DNA of 64,000 nucleotides, taken from contig JAZRQH010000172.1 in assembly GCA_045649645.1 (NCBI GenBank), positions 1 to 64,000 of the forward strand, read 5' to 3'. The DNA comes from RGIG7300 sp045649645. Its GTDB lineage: Bacteria; Bacillota; Clostridia; Oscillospirales; CAG-272. Below, one piece after another: positions 16,582 to 24,313 of this stretch; position 1 is the first letter of the stretch, and the number at the start of each line of letters is the position of its first letter. The notes under the pieces are model-generated. The model had not been told where the DNA came from. It ran no database searches and worked only from the letters and a program-made list of their open reading frames with translations. The position numbers and the translations under genes were made by a program.

Positions 16582-17757
16582 ATGAAAAAATCCAAGCTAC
16601 TTACAGTTATTCTGATCTGTGTGCTTGCCGTAGTTGTTGCAGGGTCTATATTGTACTTTTATTATTTTTCGGATAACAACACCGAAAGTCAATATGACTT
16701 TTTAAAGGATGCACCGCGCAAGGAGTATACTGTTGCTATCAAGACTGAAGGTAATATGTTATTGCCGGATATAGACGTGTTTGTTTACTTTGACAGCAGC
16801 TGTGAGAAGCTGATGGACTATGCTAAGACCGATAAGGACGGCAAGGTTACCTTTGTTCTTGCTGAATATGACGGTTACGCTGTTGTATTCTCAGGTATTC
16901 CTGAGGGCTACGACGTAGCAGAACACTACTCGTTTGAAGGCGAAACTACCAACATCACATTTTCCTCAAAGATTATAGAGGGCGAGGATATTTACGATGC
17001 AAGCTTTGCTGGCGGTAACGTTATGTGCGACTGGTCTGTGACGGTTGATAACGGCGACACCGTTAAGATATCGGATATTCTTAACAAGAAAAAGATGCTG
17101 ATTCTTAATTTCTGGTACGTTAACTCTCCCCACGGCGTTGAGCAGTTAAAGATTTTTAACGATCTTTACGGCAAGTATGGGGATAGCGTTGAAATAATAG
17201 CGTTAAATGCTGTTGATGATACAGAACAGATCAGATCTTTTAAGGAAGAAAATTCTTTAACATTCCCTATGGCATCCTGCTCGCGCAGAATTCCCGCCAG
17301 ATTTGGTATTTCAAGATGTCCTACCACTGTAATCATTGACAGATACGGGGTTATCTCGTTTATAGACGTCGGAACAGTTTCTTCTGAGGAACAGTTAGTG
17401 CCTGTATTCGATCATTTTACAAGTGATGATTACACACAGAAGTTATACCGTGCAGGTATGACGGAGTTTGTTTCCGAGATCTTTCCCGATCCTACCGTAT
17501 TTGAGGTAGTCGCTAAGGATGGAGATAACGTCAAGATCCCCGGCGTCGAGATAAAATTAACAACCGCCGAAACAACTTACACCGCGACAACCGACGATGC
17601 AGGAGTTGCGAGGTTTGAGGTCACAACAAAAGAGAATGACACTCTTTCGGTATTAAATCAACCGGCTGGGTATGAATACAAGGGCAATGCTGAAATAGTC
17701 CTTTCGGATGCTATGTTTACATATAACGTTATTTTTAAATCTCTTAATGACGAATAA
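16582..17757 (+). CDS. Membrane-anchored TlpA-like protein lacking the CxxC motif, fused to Ig-like domain
   Basis: This 391-aa paralogue of the N-terminal third of the 969-aa protein has an N-terminal membrane anchor (about residues 5-29), an Ig/Cna-B-like domain (about 47-130, with shared GKVTF and GYDVAE phrases) and a thioredoxin-like domain (about 140-300). Where its relatives have FWYxxCxPC, it reads FWYVNSPHGV: residues 182-185 are S-P-H-G, so both active-site cysteines are gone. The cis-Pro region RCPTTVIIDRYG is kept, with a Cys before the Pro. Residues about 306-391 match the 138-aa lipoprotein domain (ATTDDAGVARFEV, QPAGYEYKGNAEI). The reading frame is intact, which argues against simple decay. 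It is likely non-redox and could be a binding or decoy member of the family. SD AAGGAG precedes ATG 16582. Confidence 0.7.
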   Translation: MKKSKLLTVILICVLAVVVAGSILYFYYFSDNNTESQYDFLKDAPRKEYTVAIKTEGNMLLPDIDVFVYFDSSCEKLMDYAKTDKDGKVTFVLAEYDGYAVVFSGIPEGYDVAEHYSFEGETTNITFSSKIIEGEDIYDASFAGGNVMCDWSVTVDNGDTVKISDILNKKKMLILNFWYVNSPHGVEQLKIFNDLYGKYGDSVEIIALNAVDDTEQIRSFKEENSLTFPMASCSRRIPARFGISRCPTTVIIDRYGVISFIDVGTVSSEEQLVPVFDHFTSDDYTQKLYRAGMTEFVSEIFPDPTVFEVVAKDGDNVKIPGVEIKLTTAETTYTATTDDAGVARFEVTTKENDTLSVLNQPAGYEYKGNAEIVLSDAMFTYNVIFKSLNDE

Positions 17758-17767
17758 TATTATTACT

Positions 17768-17794
17768 AAAAGCCGGACAAAGTCCGGCTTTTGT
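17768..17794 (+). terminator. Rho-independent terminator
   Basis: A perfect 11-bp stem (AAAAGCCGGAC, 17768-17778, pairing with 17782-17792) with an AAA loop and a terminal T-run follows the TlpA-like gene by about 10 bp. Confidence 0.88.
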
Positions 17795-17907
17795 ATTTAA
17801 TAAATTAATATCAAAAATTTTCTTCATGAGTATGTCGATTATTAAAATATATTCAGAAATTAAATAAGACAACGAATGAACTTCATCTTTTTTGTGCTTT
17901 TGACTAT

Positions 17908-18819
17908 TTATGAGTCTTCTGACAATTTAGTTTCAATCTCATCTATTCGTCCGGCTAGATCATCAATATCACTTTCATTGTCACCAATCATATCCTCAAG
18001 TTCATCAATTCTATCTTTAAGATGCTGAATTTGTTTATCGTGTTCCTTTTGAAGTTCACTACGTACAATTTTAGCAAGTGTTTCAATATTAACCGACATA
18101 GGATCAACTGTTTCTAACGGTTTCTTTAAAACAATGCCGATATCGGTCAATTCTACGGTAATATCGTCGAGTTCGTTATGTTTTAGAATATCACTGAATA
18201 GACTTTTTCCGTTTCTGCTATTATAGCAACCCGAATGTGTATCAGGATCTAAAAAAGCAGAGTATTCCTCGGGAATGATAAATTTCATGATCTTTTTTGC
18301 AGCAAAAGTATTATATGAAACAGCTATCAAAAATCCGTTTTCAGGTATTTTAATTCTTTTATTGTCAACAATATCCTCACGGCGTGAGCGGTATGTATGT
18401 TCGTAAATAATCGTGCTTTTTTCCTCAAAAGGTTCATACTTGTTTCGTATATATCCGGTTCTATATGCACGCATATGTGGAATGAATACGGTACCTGTTA
18501 TTTTACCTTCGCTATCAATTACAAAAACCATCTTGCCTGTAACAGATGTCTCTGTTTTGGGATAGGTACAATAAATATCCACTTCGTTTTTATTAATTGT
18601 AAGTGTTGAAAATTTTTCTTCAGGAGAGAACCCGAGAAGCGCATCTGTTGTAGTAGAAAAAAATCTTGCAATTTCAATCAACGTTCCGATGTCTGGCAGA
18701 CTTTCATTCCTCTCCCATTTTGATATGTTTTGAAATGAAAAACCAAGTTCTACCGCTAAATCTTTTTGCGAAATAGAATGAGCGTTTCGTAATATTTTAA
18801 GATTTTCACCGAATGTCAT
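17908..18819 (-). CDS. XRE-family helix-turn-helix transcriptional regulator
   Basis: This is a 303-aa DNA-binding regulator. Residues about 1-60 form a Cro/C1-type helix-turn-helix (ENLKILRNAHSISQKDLAVELG, then QNISKWERNESLPDIGTLIEIA), followed by the common DALLGF linker. The middle domain (about 70-240) is not recognised. It is rich in beta strands and may bind a ligand or fold as a dimer partner. The C-terminal 55 residues are a strongly predicted coiled coil (heptads in IQHLKDRIDELEDMIG and the following DLAGRIDEIETKL). SD AAGGGGG lies upstream of ATG 18819. It is transcribed alone, towards the TlpA-like gene. The target is unknown; the exported cluster next door is a possible one. Confidence 0.8.
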   Translation of the reverse strand: MTFGENLKILRNAHSISQKDLAVELGFSFQNISKWERNESLPDIGTLIEIARFFSTTTDALLGFSPEEKFSTLTINKNEVDIYCTYPKTETSVTGKMVFVIDSEGKITGTVFIPHMRAYRTGYIRNKYEPFEEKSTIIYEHTYRSRREDIVDNKRIKIPENGFLIAVSYNTFAAKKIMKFIIPEEYSAFLDPDTHSGCYNSRNGKSLFSDILKHNELDDITVELTDIGIVLKKPLETVDPMSVNIETLAKIVRSELQKEHDKQIQHLKDRIDELEDMIGDNESDIDDLAGRIDEIETKLSEDS

Positions 18820-18852
18820 ATTATATCCCCCTTACCATCTATCATTAACCTA

Positions 18853-18881
18853 ATTATATCACAAGACGTCATAATCTAAAA
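18853..18881 (-). promoter_or_regulatory. Possible extended -10 promoter for the XRE regulator
   Basis: On the minus strand TGATATAAT (extended -10) lies about 34 nt upstream of the start codon. The -35 at 17 nt is poor (TTTTAG). The rest of 18882-19068 is AT-rich and I see no other feature in it. Confidence 0.4.
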
Positions 18882-19073
18882 TAACCGCACTCGGGAAATC
18901 TTCTACTCTCAGTTGAATTTTTATATATTAAACAATAATAATATACGTGTTATATTAAGAATAACAAAAAGTACTTATCCGTTAAGATTTATTATCAATA
19001 AAATATTTTTTTAGAACTGCCGGTTAAAATTAATCACTGTCTTTTAAATAATTATACTATAATAAATCTCAAA

Positions 19074-19103
19074 AAGCAAGAAGGCGAGGGTAATCCCCCG
19101 CCT
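19074..19103 (-). terminator. Terminator of spoIVB
   Basis: On the minus strand AGGCGGGGG and CCCTCGCCT pair (9 bp, one G-U) around an ATTA loop and are followed by a T-rich tail. It begins just after the spoIVB stop codon. Confidence 0.75.
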
Positions 19104-19108
19104 CATGA

Positions 19109-20095
19109 TCATGATTCCGATTTTAACATATTCTCGATGAATATTCCGTAACCTCTGGTTGGATCATCCACTAAAACGTGAGTAACTGCGCCTACCAGTT
19201 TACCGTCCTGAATAATGGGTGAGCCGCTCATACCTTGAACAATACCGCCTGTCTTACCGATAAGCGTTTTATCAGCAACCTTAATTACAAAATTCTTGGT
19301 ATCGCTGTCATTATGGTTTATTTTTTCTATTTCTATATCATATTGACAAATAATATTGTCGTCAAGTGTGCATAATATATTTGCAGGACCTTCCTTTGTT
19401 TCCTTGGCTGATGCAACTACAGCCTTTGTAGTTATATCAGGAAGAGTTTGAAGCTTACCAAAGACACCTTGCACTGTGTTTAAAGAAACAGTTCCTGTTT
19501 CATTTGTAAATATACCTTGCAGATGACCGGGATCGCCTTCTGAGCTGGGTTTTATCCCTGTAACTGTTACGTTAGTTATCTGACCTTCTCGAAGTTTTAA
19601 AAGAGCTCCGCTTTCTGCGTCACATACACCGTGTCCCAGTCCTGCGAAGTTTCCATTATCTTCAATATAAGTTACTGTACCTATTCCGGCGGTACCGTCC
19701 TTAAGCCATAGACCCAACTTGAACGTATCTTCGCTTACCGATCTTACCGGTGTAATGGTGGCACTATTCCTTTTAGACTCTCTTTGGTAGCAAATATTCA
19801 GTGCTTTACCGTCACATCTCTTAAGCAATTTCAATATATCGTTTACATAGATTATATCTGTATCGTCTATTTTTGTGATAATATCTCCCTTCTTTAATCC
19901 CGCTAAAGACCCGGGTGATACGTTGCCTTTATCCGTATCTACGTCGGACACACCGCAAACAAGAACACCGTCGGTATAAAATTTTATACCAAAGGGCATA
20001 CCACCTACCGAAACGGTATCTCCTACAGAAGCAGCAAAAGAGGGAAGGGCGAATATTGAAATAATCATTAAAATAATTACTATCTTTTTAAACAT
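19109..20095 (-). CDS. spoIVB: SpoIVB-type serine peptidase (S55)
   Basis: SpoIVB is the secreted signalling protease of the forespore that triggers pro-sigma-K processing during sporulation. The 328-aa product has an N-terminal signal/anchor (KKIVIILMIISIFALPSFA), a PDZ domain (about residues 50-105; SPGSLAGLKKGDIITKID) and the S55 peptidase domain. The peptidase domain has the histidine in GLGHG and the catalytic serine in QGMSGSPIIQDGKLVGAVTH. ATG 20095 is chosen because a perfect AGGAGGTG (20101-20108) precedes it; a GTG 18 bp further upstream sits before that SD. It is shorter than the B. subtilis protein (about 425 aa), mainly at the N-terminus. Its presence suggests a spore-forming ancestry. 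It diverges from the corrinoid-protein gene. Confidence 0.88.
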   Translation of the reverse strand: MFKKIVIILMIISIFALPSFAASVGDTVSVGGMPFGIKFYTDGVLVCGVSDVDTDKGNVSPGSLAGLKKGDIITKIDDTDIIYVNDILKLLKRCDGKALNICYQRESKRNSATITPVRSVSEDTFKLGLWLKDGTAGIGTVTYIEDNGNFAGLGHGVCDAESGALLKLREGQITNVTVTGIKPSSEGDPGHLQGIFTNETGTVSLNTVQGVFGKLQTLPDITTKAVVASAKETKEGPANILCTLDDNIICQYDIEIEKINHNDSDTKNFVIKVADKTLIGKTGGIVQGMSGSPIIQDGKLVGAVTHVLVDDPTRGYGIFIENMLKSES

Positions 20096-20193
20096 TAGTT
20101 CACCTCCTGTCACAAGATTAATTTACACAGTTGAACAATATTAATGTATAGGAATATTGACCATACATAAAGCAAAAAATTTACAAAATATAT

Positions 20194-20236
20194 ATGCAAA
20201 TACGCTCCATATATGATATACTTATCATATATATTT
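20194..20236 (+). promoter_or_regulatory. Inverted repeat overlapping a -10-like box upstream of the corrinoid gene
   Basis: ATATATGATA (20209-20218) and TATCATATAT (20223-20232) form a perfect 10-bp inverted repeat with a 4-nt spacer. The -10-like TATACT (20217-20222) lies inside it. The -35 at 17 nt (ATGCAA, 20194-20199) is poor, which suggests either an activator-dependent or a weak promoter. An operator role is inferred from position and symmetry. Confidence 0.45.
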
Positions 20237-20253
20237 ATTTGGAGGTCATTTTG

Positions 20254-20898
20254 ATGTCTATAATTAACGAAATTTCCGAAAAGCTTCAGGCAGGCGGCAG
20301 AGAAGCGTCTGTTGCTATGAAGACACTTGTTCCTCAGGCTCTTGAAGAGGGCTTCAGCGCAAAGGATATCCTCGAGAACGGTCTTCTTGCAGGTATGAGC
20401 GTTATCGGTGAAAGATTTAAGAATAACGAGATTTACGTACCCGAGGTTCTTGTAGCGGCAAGAGCTATGAAGATCGGTGCTAACCTTCTTAAGCCCTACC
20501 TCGTTTCTGATGACGTTCAGGCTAAGGGTAAGGTTGTTATCGGTACCGTTGCAGGCGATATGCACGACATCGGCAAGAACCTTGTGGCTATGATGCTTGA
20601 GGGTAAGGGTCTTGAGGTTATCGACCTTGGCGTTGACGTTTCTGTCGAGGATTTTGTTAACACCGCTAAGGATGAAGGCTGCAAGATTATCTGTCTCTCC
20701 GCTCTTCTTACTACAACAATGCCTGTTATGAAGGATATTGTTAAGGCTTGCGAGGAAGCAGGTATCCGTGATCAGGTTAAGATCATGATCGGCGGTGCCC
20801 CTGTTACTCAGTCCTACTGCGACGAGATCGGCGCTGACTGCTTTACACCCGATGCAGCAACCGCAGCTGATGCTGCTCTTGCATTCTGCCAGGAGTAA
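20254..20898 (+). CDS. Corrinoid (B12-binding) methyl-carrier protein
   Basis: This 214-aa protein carries a methyl group on a cobalamin cofactor between a substrate-specific methyltransferase and a second methyltransferase. Residues about 1-88 form the four-helix cap domain (ALEEGFSAKDILENGLLAGM, VPEVLVAARAM). Residues about 90-214 form the Rossmann-type B12-binding domain, with the cobalt-ligand motif D102-M-H104-D-I-G107 and the downstream SALLTTTM and GGAPV segments. Length and motifs match MtaC/MtbC/MtmC-like proteins. ATG 20254 follows GGAGG with 8 nt spacing. No methyltransferase, MtaB/MttB-like or reactivase gene is in the window, so its methyl donor is unknown. The dipeptidase gene starts 4 bp downstream, in one operon. 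Confidence 0.88.
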   Translation: MSIINEISEKLQAGGREASVAMKTLVPQALEEGFSAKDILENGLLAGMSVIGERFKNNEIYVPEVLVAARAMKIGANLLKPYLVSDDVQAKGKVVIGTVAGDMHDIGKNLVAMMLEGKGLEVIDLGVDVSVEDFVNTAKDEGCKIICLSALLTTTMPVMKDIVKACEEAGIRDQVKIMIGGAPVTQSYCDEIGADCFTPDAATAADAALAFCQE

Positions 20899-20902
20899 TA
20901 AC

Positions 20903-22345
20903 ATGAATTACATACTTGAAAACCTTGAACCTAAAGCTGTTTTCAAGTACTTTGAAGAAATATCCCGTATCCCCCGTGGATCCGGTAACGAGACAGCGGT
21001 AGTAGATTATATTGCCGCTGTTGCTTCTTCTTACGGACTTGAATACAGAAGAGACGACGCTGATAATATTCTCGTCAGGCGCAATGCCGACAAGGGAAGA
21101 GAAGAAGCTCCCTGTGTGATCCTGCAAGGTCATACCGATATGGTATGTCAGTGTAATGCAGATACCGAGCATAATTTTGAAGAGGATCCGCTGGATCTTT
21201 ACATAGATAACGGATTTGTCAAAGCAAAGGGAACTACCCTTGGCGGCGACGACGGTATTGCTTGCGCTTATATGCTTGCACTGCTCACTTCTGAATCTCT
21301 TGAGCTTCCTGAGCTGGAATGTCTCTTCACATCCAGTGAAGAGGTAGGTATGAACGGAGCTATCGACTTTGATTATTCAGACGTAAAATCCCGTCTTATG
21401 ATCAATCTTGATTCCGAGGACGAGGGCGTTTGCGTTGTTAGCTGTGCAGGCGGTGTTCGTGCGGAGCTCAGCTTTGAATCTGAGAGCATTGCGGAAAAGA
21501 ACAAGCTTATGCGCATCGAGATAAAGGGTCTTTGCGGCGGCCATTCCGGTGTTGATATCAACATCGGTCACGAGAACGCTATTATGCTTATGGCAGAGCT
21601 TCTTGACAGAATGTACACACGCGAGCCTTTTAACCTTGTTTCGTTTAACGGCGGAACCAAGGATAACGCAATTCCCCGTGAATCTGTTGCTGTTATCGCA
21701 AGTCCCGATCTCGATATTTATAAAGATATAATTACTGAGTTTATTGCCGAAAAGAAAAAGATACTTTCAAAGGATGAAAAAGGATTTAAGGTCCACACGT
21801 CAAAGAACAAGCATATAGGTAATATGTTTACCTTTGCAGATACGTCAAGAGTTATATCAGCGATTTTAAGTGCTCCTAACGGCGTTATCCGTATGTCTCA
21901 GCATATCGATGGGCTTGTAGAGACCTCTTCAAATACAGGCATTGTATGCGCTGATAACGGATGCTACAGATCCGTACATCTTATACGTTCTTCTAGCGAA
22001 TATTCGATTGATTCTGCCGTGGCGAAGCTCGCAAGGATTGCTAAGCTCTGTTCCTGTGATATTGTCACCAGAGACAGATACCCCGGTTGGGAATACATGG
22101 CTGATTCTAAGCTCAGAGATATGTACGTTAAGCATTATGAAGCCCTGTACGGCCATAAACCCGTAACCGAGGCTATTCACGCCGGTCTTGAGTGCGGTCT
22201 TATTTCTTCACGTCTGCCCGGAATTGATATCATATCCATCGGGCCCGACCTTTTTGATATCCATTCTCCAGATGAACGTATGGATATTGCATCGGTAGAG
22301 CGCACCTGGAAACTGTTATGTGAAATGTTAAAAGCCATCGTTTAA
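20903..22345 (+). CDS. pepD: Aminoacyl-histidine dipeptidase (PepD, M20 family)
   Basis: This is a cytosolic zinc dipeptidase that cleaves Xaa-His and other dipeptides. The 480-aa product shows M20C motifs: metal-ligand histidine and aspartate in LQGHTDMVCQ, the bridging Asp in GTTLGGDDGIACA, catalytic Glu pair in FTSSEEVGMNGA, Asp in NLDSEDEG, and the dimerisation-domain KGLCGGHSGVDI. The C-terminal metal histidine is likely in DIHSPDER. ATG 20903 is chosen because AGGAGTA lies at the end of the preceding gene; the open frame upstream is only overlap with that gene. It could process peptides taken up by importers such as the one at 588-7357, but the two are not co-transcribed. Its stop codon lies inside a shared palindromic terminator. 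Confidence 0.93.
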   Translation: MNYILENLEPKAVFKYFEEISRIPRGSGNETAVVDYIAAVASSYGLEYRRDDADNILVRRNADKGREEAPCVILQGHTDMVCQCNADTEHNFEEDPLDLYIDNGFVKAKGTTLGGDDGIACAYMLALLTSESLELPELECLFTSSEEVGMNGAIDFDYSDVKSRLMINLDSEDEGVCVVSCAGGVRAELSFESESIAEKNKLMRIEIKGLCGGHSGVDINIGHENAIMLMAELLDRMYTREPFNLVSFNGGTKDNAIPRESVAVIASPDLDIYKDIITEFIAEKKKILSKDEKGFKVHTSKNKHIGNMFTFADTSRVISAILSAPNGVIRMSQHIDGLVETSSNTGIVCADNGCYRSVHLIRSSSEYSIDSAVAKLARIAKLCSCDIVTRDRYPGWEYMADSKLRDMYVKHYEALYGHKPVTEAIHAGLECGLISSRLPGIDIISIGPDLFDIHSPDERMDIASVERTWKLLCEMLKAIV

Positions 22346-22357
22346 ACGATGGCTTTT
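22330..22357. terminator. Bidirectional terminator containing both convergent stop codons
   Basis: A perfect 28-bp palindrome (AAAAGCCATCGTTT and its complement). The pepD stop (TAA 22343-22345, plus) and the YbaK-family stop (TAA 22342-22344, minus) both lie at its centre. The A/T flanks give a T-run on either strand. Confidence 0.85.
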
Positions 22358-22812
22358 GATACGTCTATCCACTTTTTGAATTTTGAATATTTTTCAAGCT
22401 CGGGTATCGTTAACTCTATCGCACTGTTTGAGCTACCTGCTGCAGGGAAAACACTTTCAAAGCGCTTTAATGATTCGTCAAGATATACTGTTATTCCTTC
22501 ATTGACAGCAAACGGACAAACACCGCCTACACCGTGTCCGATGACAGATTCTACGTCTTCAAAGGATATCATTTTCGCTTTGGTGTGAAATTCTGACTTA
22601 TACTTGGGGTTATCAATCTTTACGTCGCCTGCAAGAAGTATAAGTATAGGCTGGTCACCGACCGTAAATGACATAGTTTTAGCAATTCGTGCAGGTTCTG
22701 TTCCCACGGCTTGAGCAGCAAGCTCGACCGTTGCACTTGATACCTCAAACTCCAGTATTCTATCCTCTATACCGTATTCTTTAAAATATTCTCTGACTTT
22801 TTCTATTGACAT
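22342..22812 (-). CDS. YbaK/EbsC-family aminoacyl-tRNA deacylase
   Basis: This 156-aa protein belongs to the YbaK/ProX editing family, whose members hydrolyse mischarged tRNAs in trans (for example Cys-tRNA-Pro or Ala-tRNA-Pro). The conserved lysine lies in PARIAKTMSF (about residue 45), and the GxxxVCPFA/GHGVGGVCPFAV segment (about residues 90-105) is characteristic. The length matches stand-alone family members. The exact tRNA substrate cannot be read from the sequence. It converges on pepD and shares a terminator with it. The hairpin at 22830-22856 lies just downstream of the glycosyltransferase gene and separates the two units. Confidence 0.88.
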   Translation of the reverse strand: MSIEKVREYFKEYGIEDRILEFEVSSATVELAAQAVGTEPARIAKTMSFTVGDQPILILLAGDVKIDNPKYKSEFHTKAKMISFEDVESVIGHGVGGVCPFAVNEGITVYLDESLKRFESVFPAAGSSNSAIELTIPELEKYSKFKKWIDVSKAIV

Positions 22813-22829
22813 AATGTACTCCTATATTA

Positions 22830-22856
22830 AATAAGCGAGCATATAGCTCGCTTATT
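22830..22856 (-). terminator. Hairpin at the end of the glycosyltransferase gene
   Basis: A perfect 11-bp stem (AATAAGCGAGC with GCTCGCTTATT) around a 5-nt loop includes the glycosyltransferase stop codon. The T-tail on the minus strand is short, so termination may be partial. Confidence 0.65.
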
Positions 22857-23613
22857 TTAATCTCTTTTTAACTGCGTGGTATGCATATCCAATAAAATAA
22901 TACGCAGAACTGAAAATATTGATTTTTTCTATTTTGCGGTATATGTTCCAGGTGTTTTTCATTGCGCGAAGCTTGTTTGAAGAACGAGAACCTCCGTGTT
23001 TACGGTATTTTGCCATAACAGCATCAAGTCCGTAAAAGTCAAATCCTGCTTTCATAACGTTAAGCCAGGTCGCCAGATCCTCTGCAGCACCTATCGTAGG
23101 CATAACAAGAAGATCTTTAGACACCTTGTTGGTATCAAATATAGCTGTGTGGGTACAGGTAAGCGTATTGCCAAGCATTTGCTTGTAGCCGGTTCTTTTA
23201 GGAACCAATACGGTGTTACGGTATGTTCCGTCCTCTTCGATAGTCTGATATCCGGTTATACAAGCGTATACTTCGTTTTTAGACATAAAATCGAGTTGAA
23301 GCTGAAGTTTTTCCGGCATCCAAACATCATCAGAGTCGAGATATGCAATATATCTACCGTTTACGTACTCCAAAGCGGTATTTCGTGCCATGTGAGCGCC
23401 TTTGTTGACGTCGTGAGAATATACTTTAAATCTACAGTCGCGTTCTGCATATTCCTTAGCTATAGTAAGAGAATTATCAGGGGAGCAGTCATTGATGAGT
23501 ATTGCTTCCCAGTCTGTCAAGGTCTGAGCGGCAACGGAATCAAGTGTTTCTCTAAGATAATTTTCGCAGCCGTATAACGGTATGATTATAGATACTGTTG
23601 GATTGTTATTCAT
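22852..23613 (-). CDS. Family 2 glycosyltransferase
   Basis: This 253-aa GT-A fold glycosyltransferase probably adds a sugar to an envelope polysaccharide or lipid-linked glycan. The N-terminal nucleotide-sugar region is PTVSIIIPLYGCENYLRETL, with the acidic SPDNS, NKGAHMARNTAL, the metal-binding DSDD in YIAYLDSDDVW, and an ED-type motif in GAAEDLATWL. ATG 23613 is chosen because it lies 2 bp after the preceding stop with GGAG 10 nt upstream; in-frame codons further upstream lie inside the preceding gene. The C-terminal 70 residues are basic, with an amphipathic helix that may contact the membrane. It forms a pair with the priming sugar transferase upstream. Donor and acceptor are unknown. 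Confidence 0.87.
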   Translation of the reverse strand: MNNNPTVSIIIPLYGCENYLRETLDSVAAQTLTDWEAILINDCSPDNSLTIAKEYAERDCRFKVYSHDVNKGAHMARNTALEYVNGRYIAYLDSDDVWMPEKLQLQLDFMSKNEVYACITGYQTIEEDGTYRNTVLVPKRTGYKQMLGNTLTCTHTAIFDTNKVSKDLLVMPTIGAAEDLATWLNVMKAGFDFYGLDAVMAKYRKHGGSRSSNKLRAMKNTWNIYRKIEKINIFSSAYYFIGYAYHAVKKRLK

Positions 23614-23614
23614 C

Positions 23615-24298
23615 TCACTGTGCTCCATCACGCTTGATAACACTTACAAAGGTTTTAAAGAATATCTTTACGTCAAACCACATGCTCTGATTATCAACAT
23701 AATAGAGCTCCATACGCTGTCTCTCGCCGCTTTCGTATGTAACGTTATTTCTTGCATATGCTTGCCAATATCCTGTGAGCCCGGGCTTTACGCTTAAGAG
23801 CTTATCAACGTCATCACCGTAATGAATAAGCTCATCCTCCATTATAGGTCGGGGACCTACGATCGAAAGCTGACCTAATAAAATGTTTAGAAGCTGAGGG
23901 AGCTCATCAAGGGACGATTTGCGAAGAAAATTACCTACCTTTGTAATACGGGGATCGTTGTCGATCTTATATTCCTTAAAGTATTCTTCAAGTTGTTCGG
24001 GCGAGAGAATGTTTTCTATCTTGTCTGCATTTTCCATCATACTGCGATATTTAAATATACCGACTTTTTTACCATTCATTCCTACTCTGTTGTGAATATA
24101 AAACACTTTTCCGCCGTCGTCTATTTTGATAGCAATTGCAATCGCCAAAAAGACAGGGGAGAGAAGTATAAGGGCAAAGAATGATATGACGATATCAAGA
24201 ACTCGCTTTACAAAATAATAAAATTTGCCGGGATGACGTATCTCTATTGTCTGCGGTGACGTTTTAACTGACTTTTCCTTTGTTTCAAGGTTGTTCAT
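23615..24298 (-). CDS. Undecaprenyl-phosphate sugar-1-phosphate transferase (priming, WbaP/EpsL-like)
   Basis: This membrane-embedded phosphoglycosyl transferase starts polysaccharide synthesis by moving a sugar-1-phosphate to undecaprenyl phosphate. The 227-aa product shows the membrane hairpin (KRVLDIVISFFALILLSPVFLAIAIAIKI, about residues 30-60), the KYRSM catalytic region, then KSSLDELPQLLNIL, SIVGPRP and the PGLTGYWQ segment, all diagnostic of the monotopic family. It lacks the large N-terminal domain of WbaP and so is the minimal catalytic unit. ATG 24298 is used; a GTG 6 bp upstream is part of the SD GAGGTG. Na/Pi symporter, this gene and the glycosyltransferase are closely spaced on the minus strand and probably co-transcribed. 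No other capsule genes are in the window. Confidence 0.9.
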   Translation of the reverse strand: MNNLETKEKSVKTSPQTIEIRHPGKFYYFVKRVLDIVISFFALILLSPVFLAIAIAIKIDDGGKVFYIHNRVGMNGKKVGIFKYRSMMENADKIENILSPEQLEEYFKEYKIDNDPRITKVGNFLRKSSLDELPQLLNILLGQLSIVGPRPIMEDELIHYGDDVDKLLSVKPGLTGYWQAYARNNVTYESGERQRMELYYVDNQSMWFDVKIFFKTFVSVIKRDGAQ

Positions 24299-24313
24299 AT
24301 GCACCTCTTAAAT

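Noticed and set aside
20114..20180. A sigma-G-like promoter (GTATG and CATTAAT, minus strand) for spoIVB
   Set aside because: The match to the forespore consensus is partial and the region is AT-rich, so I do not list it as a feature.
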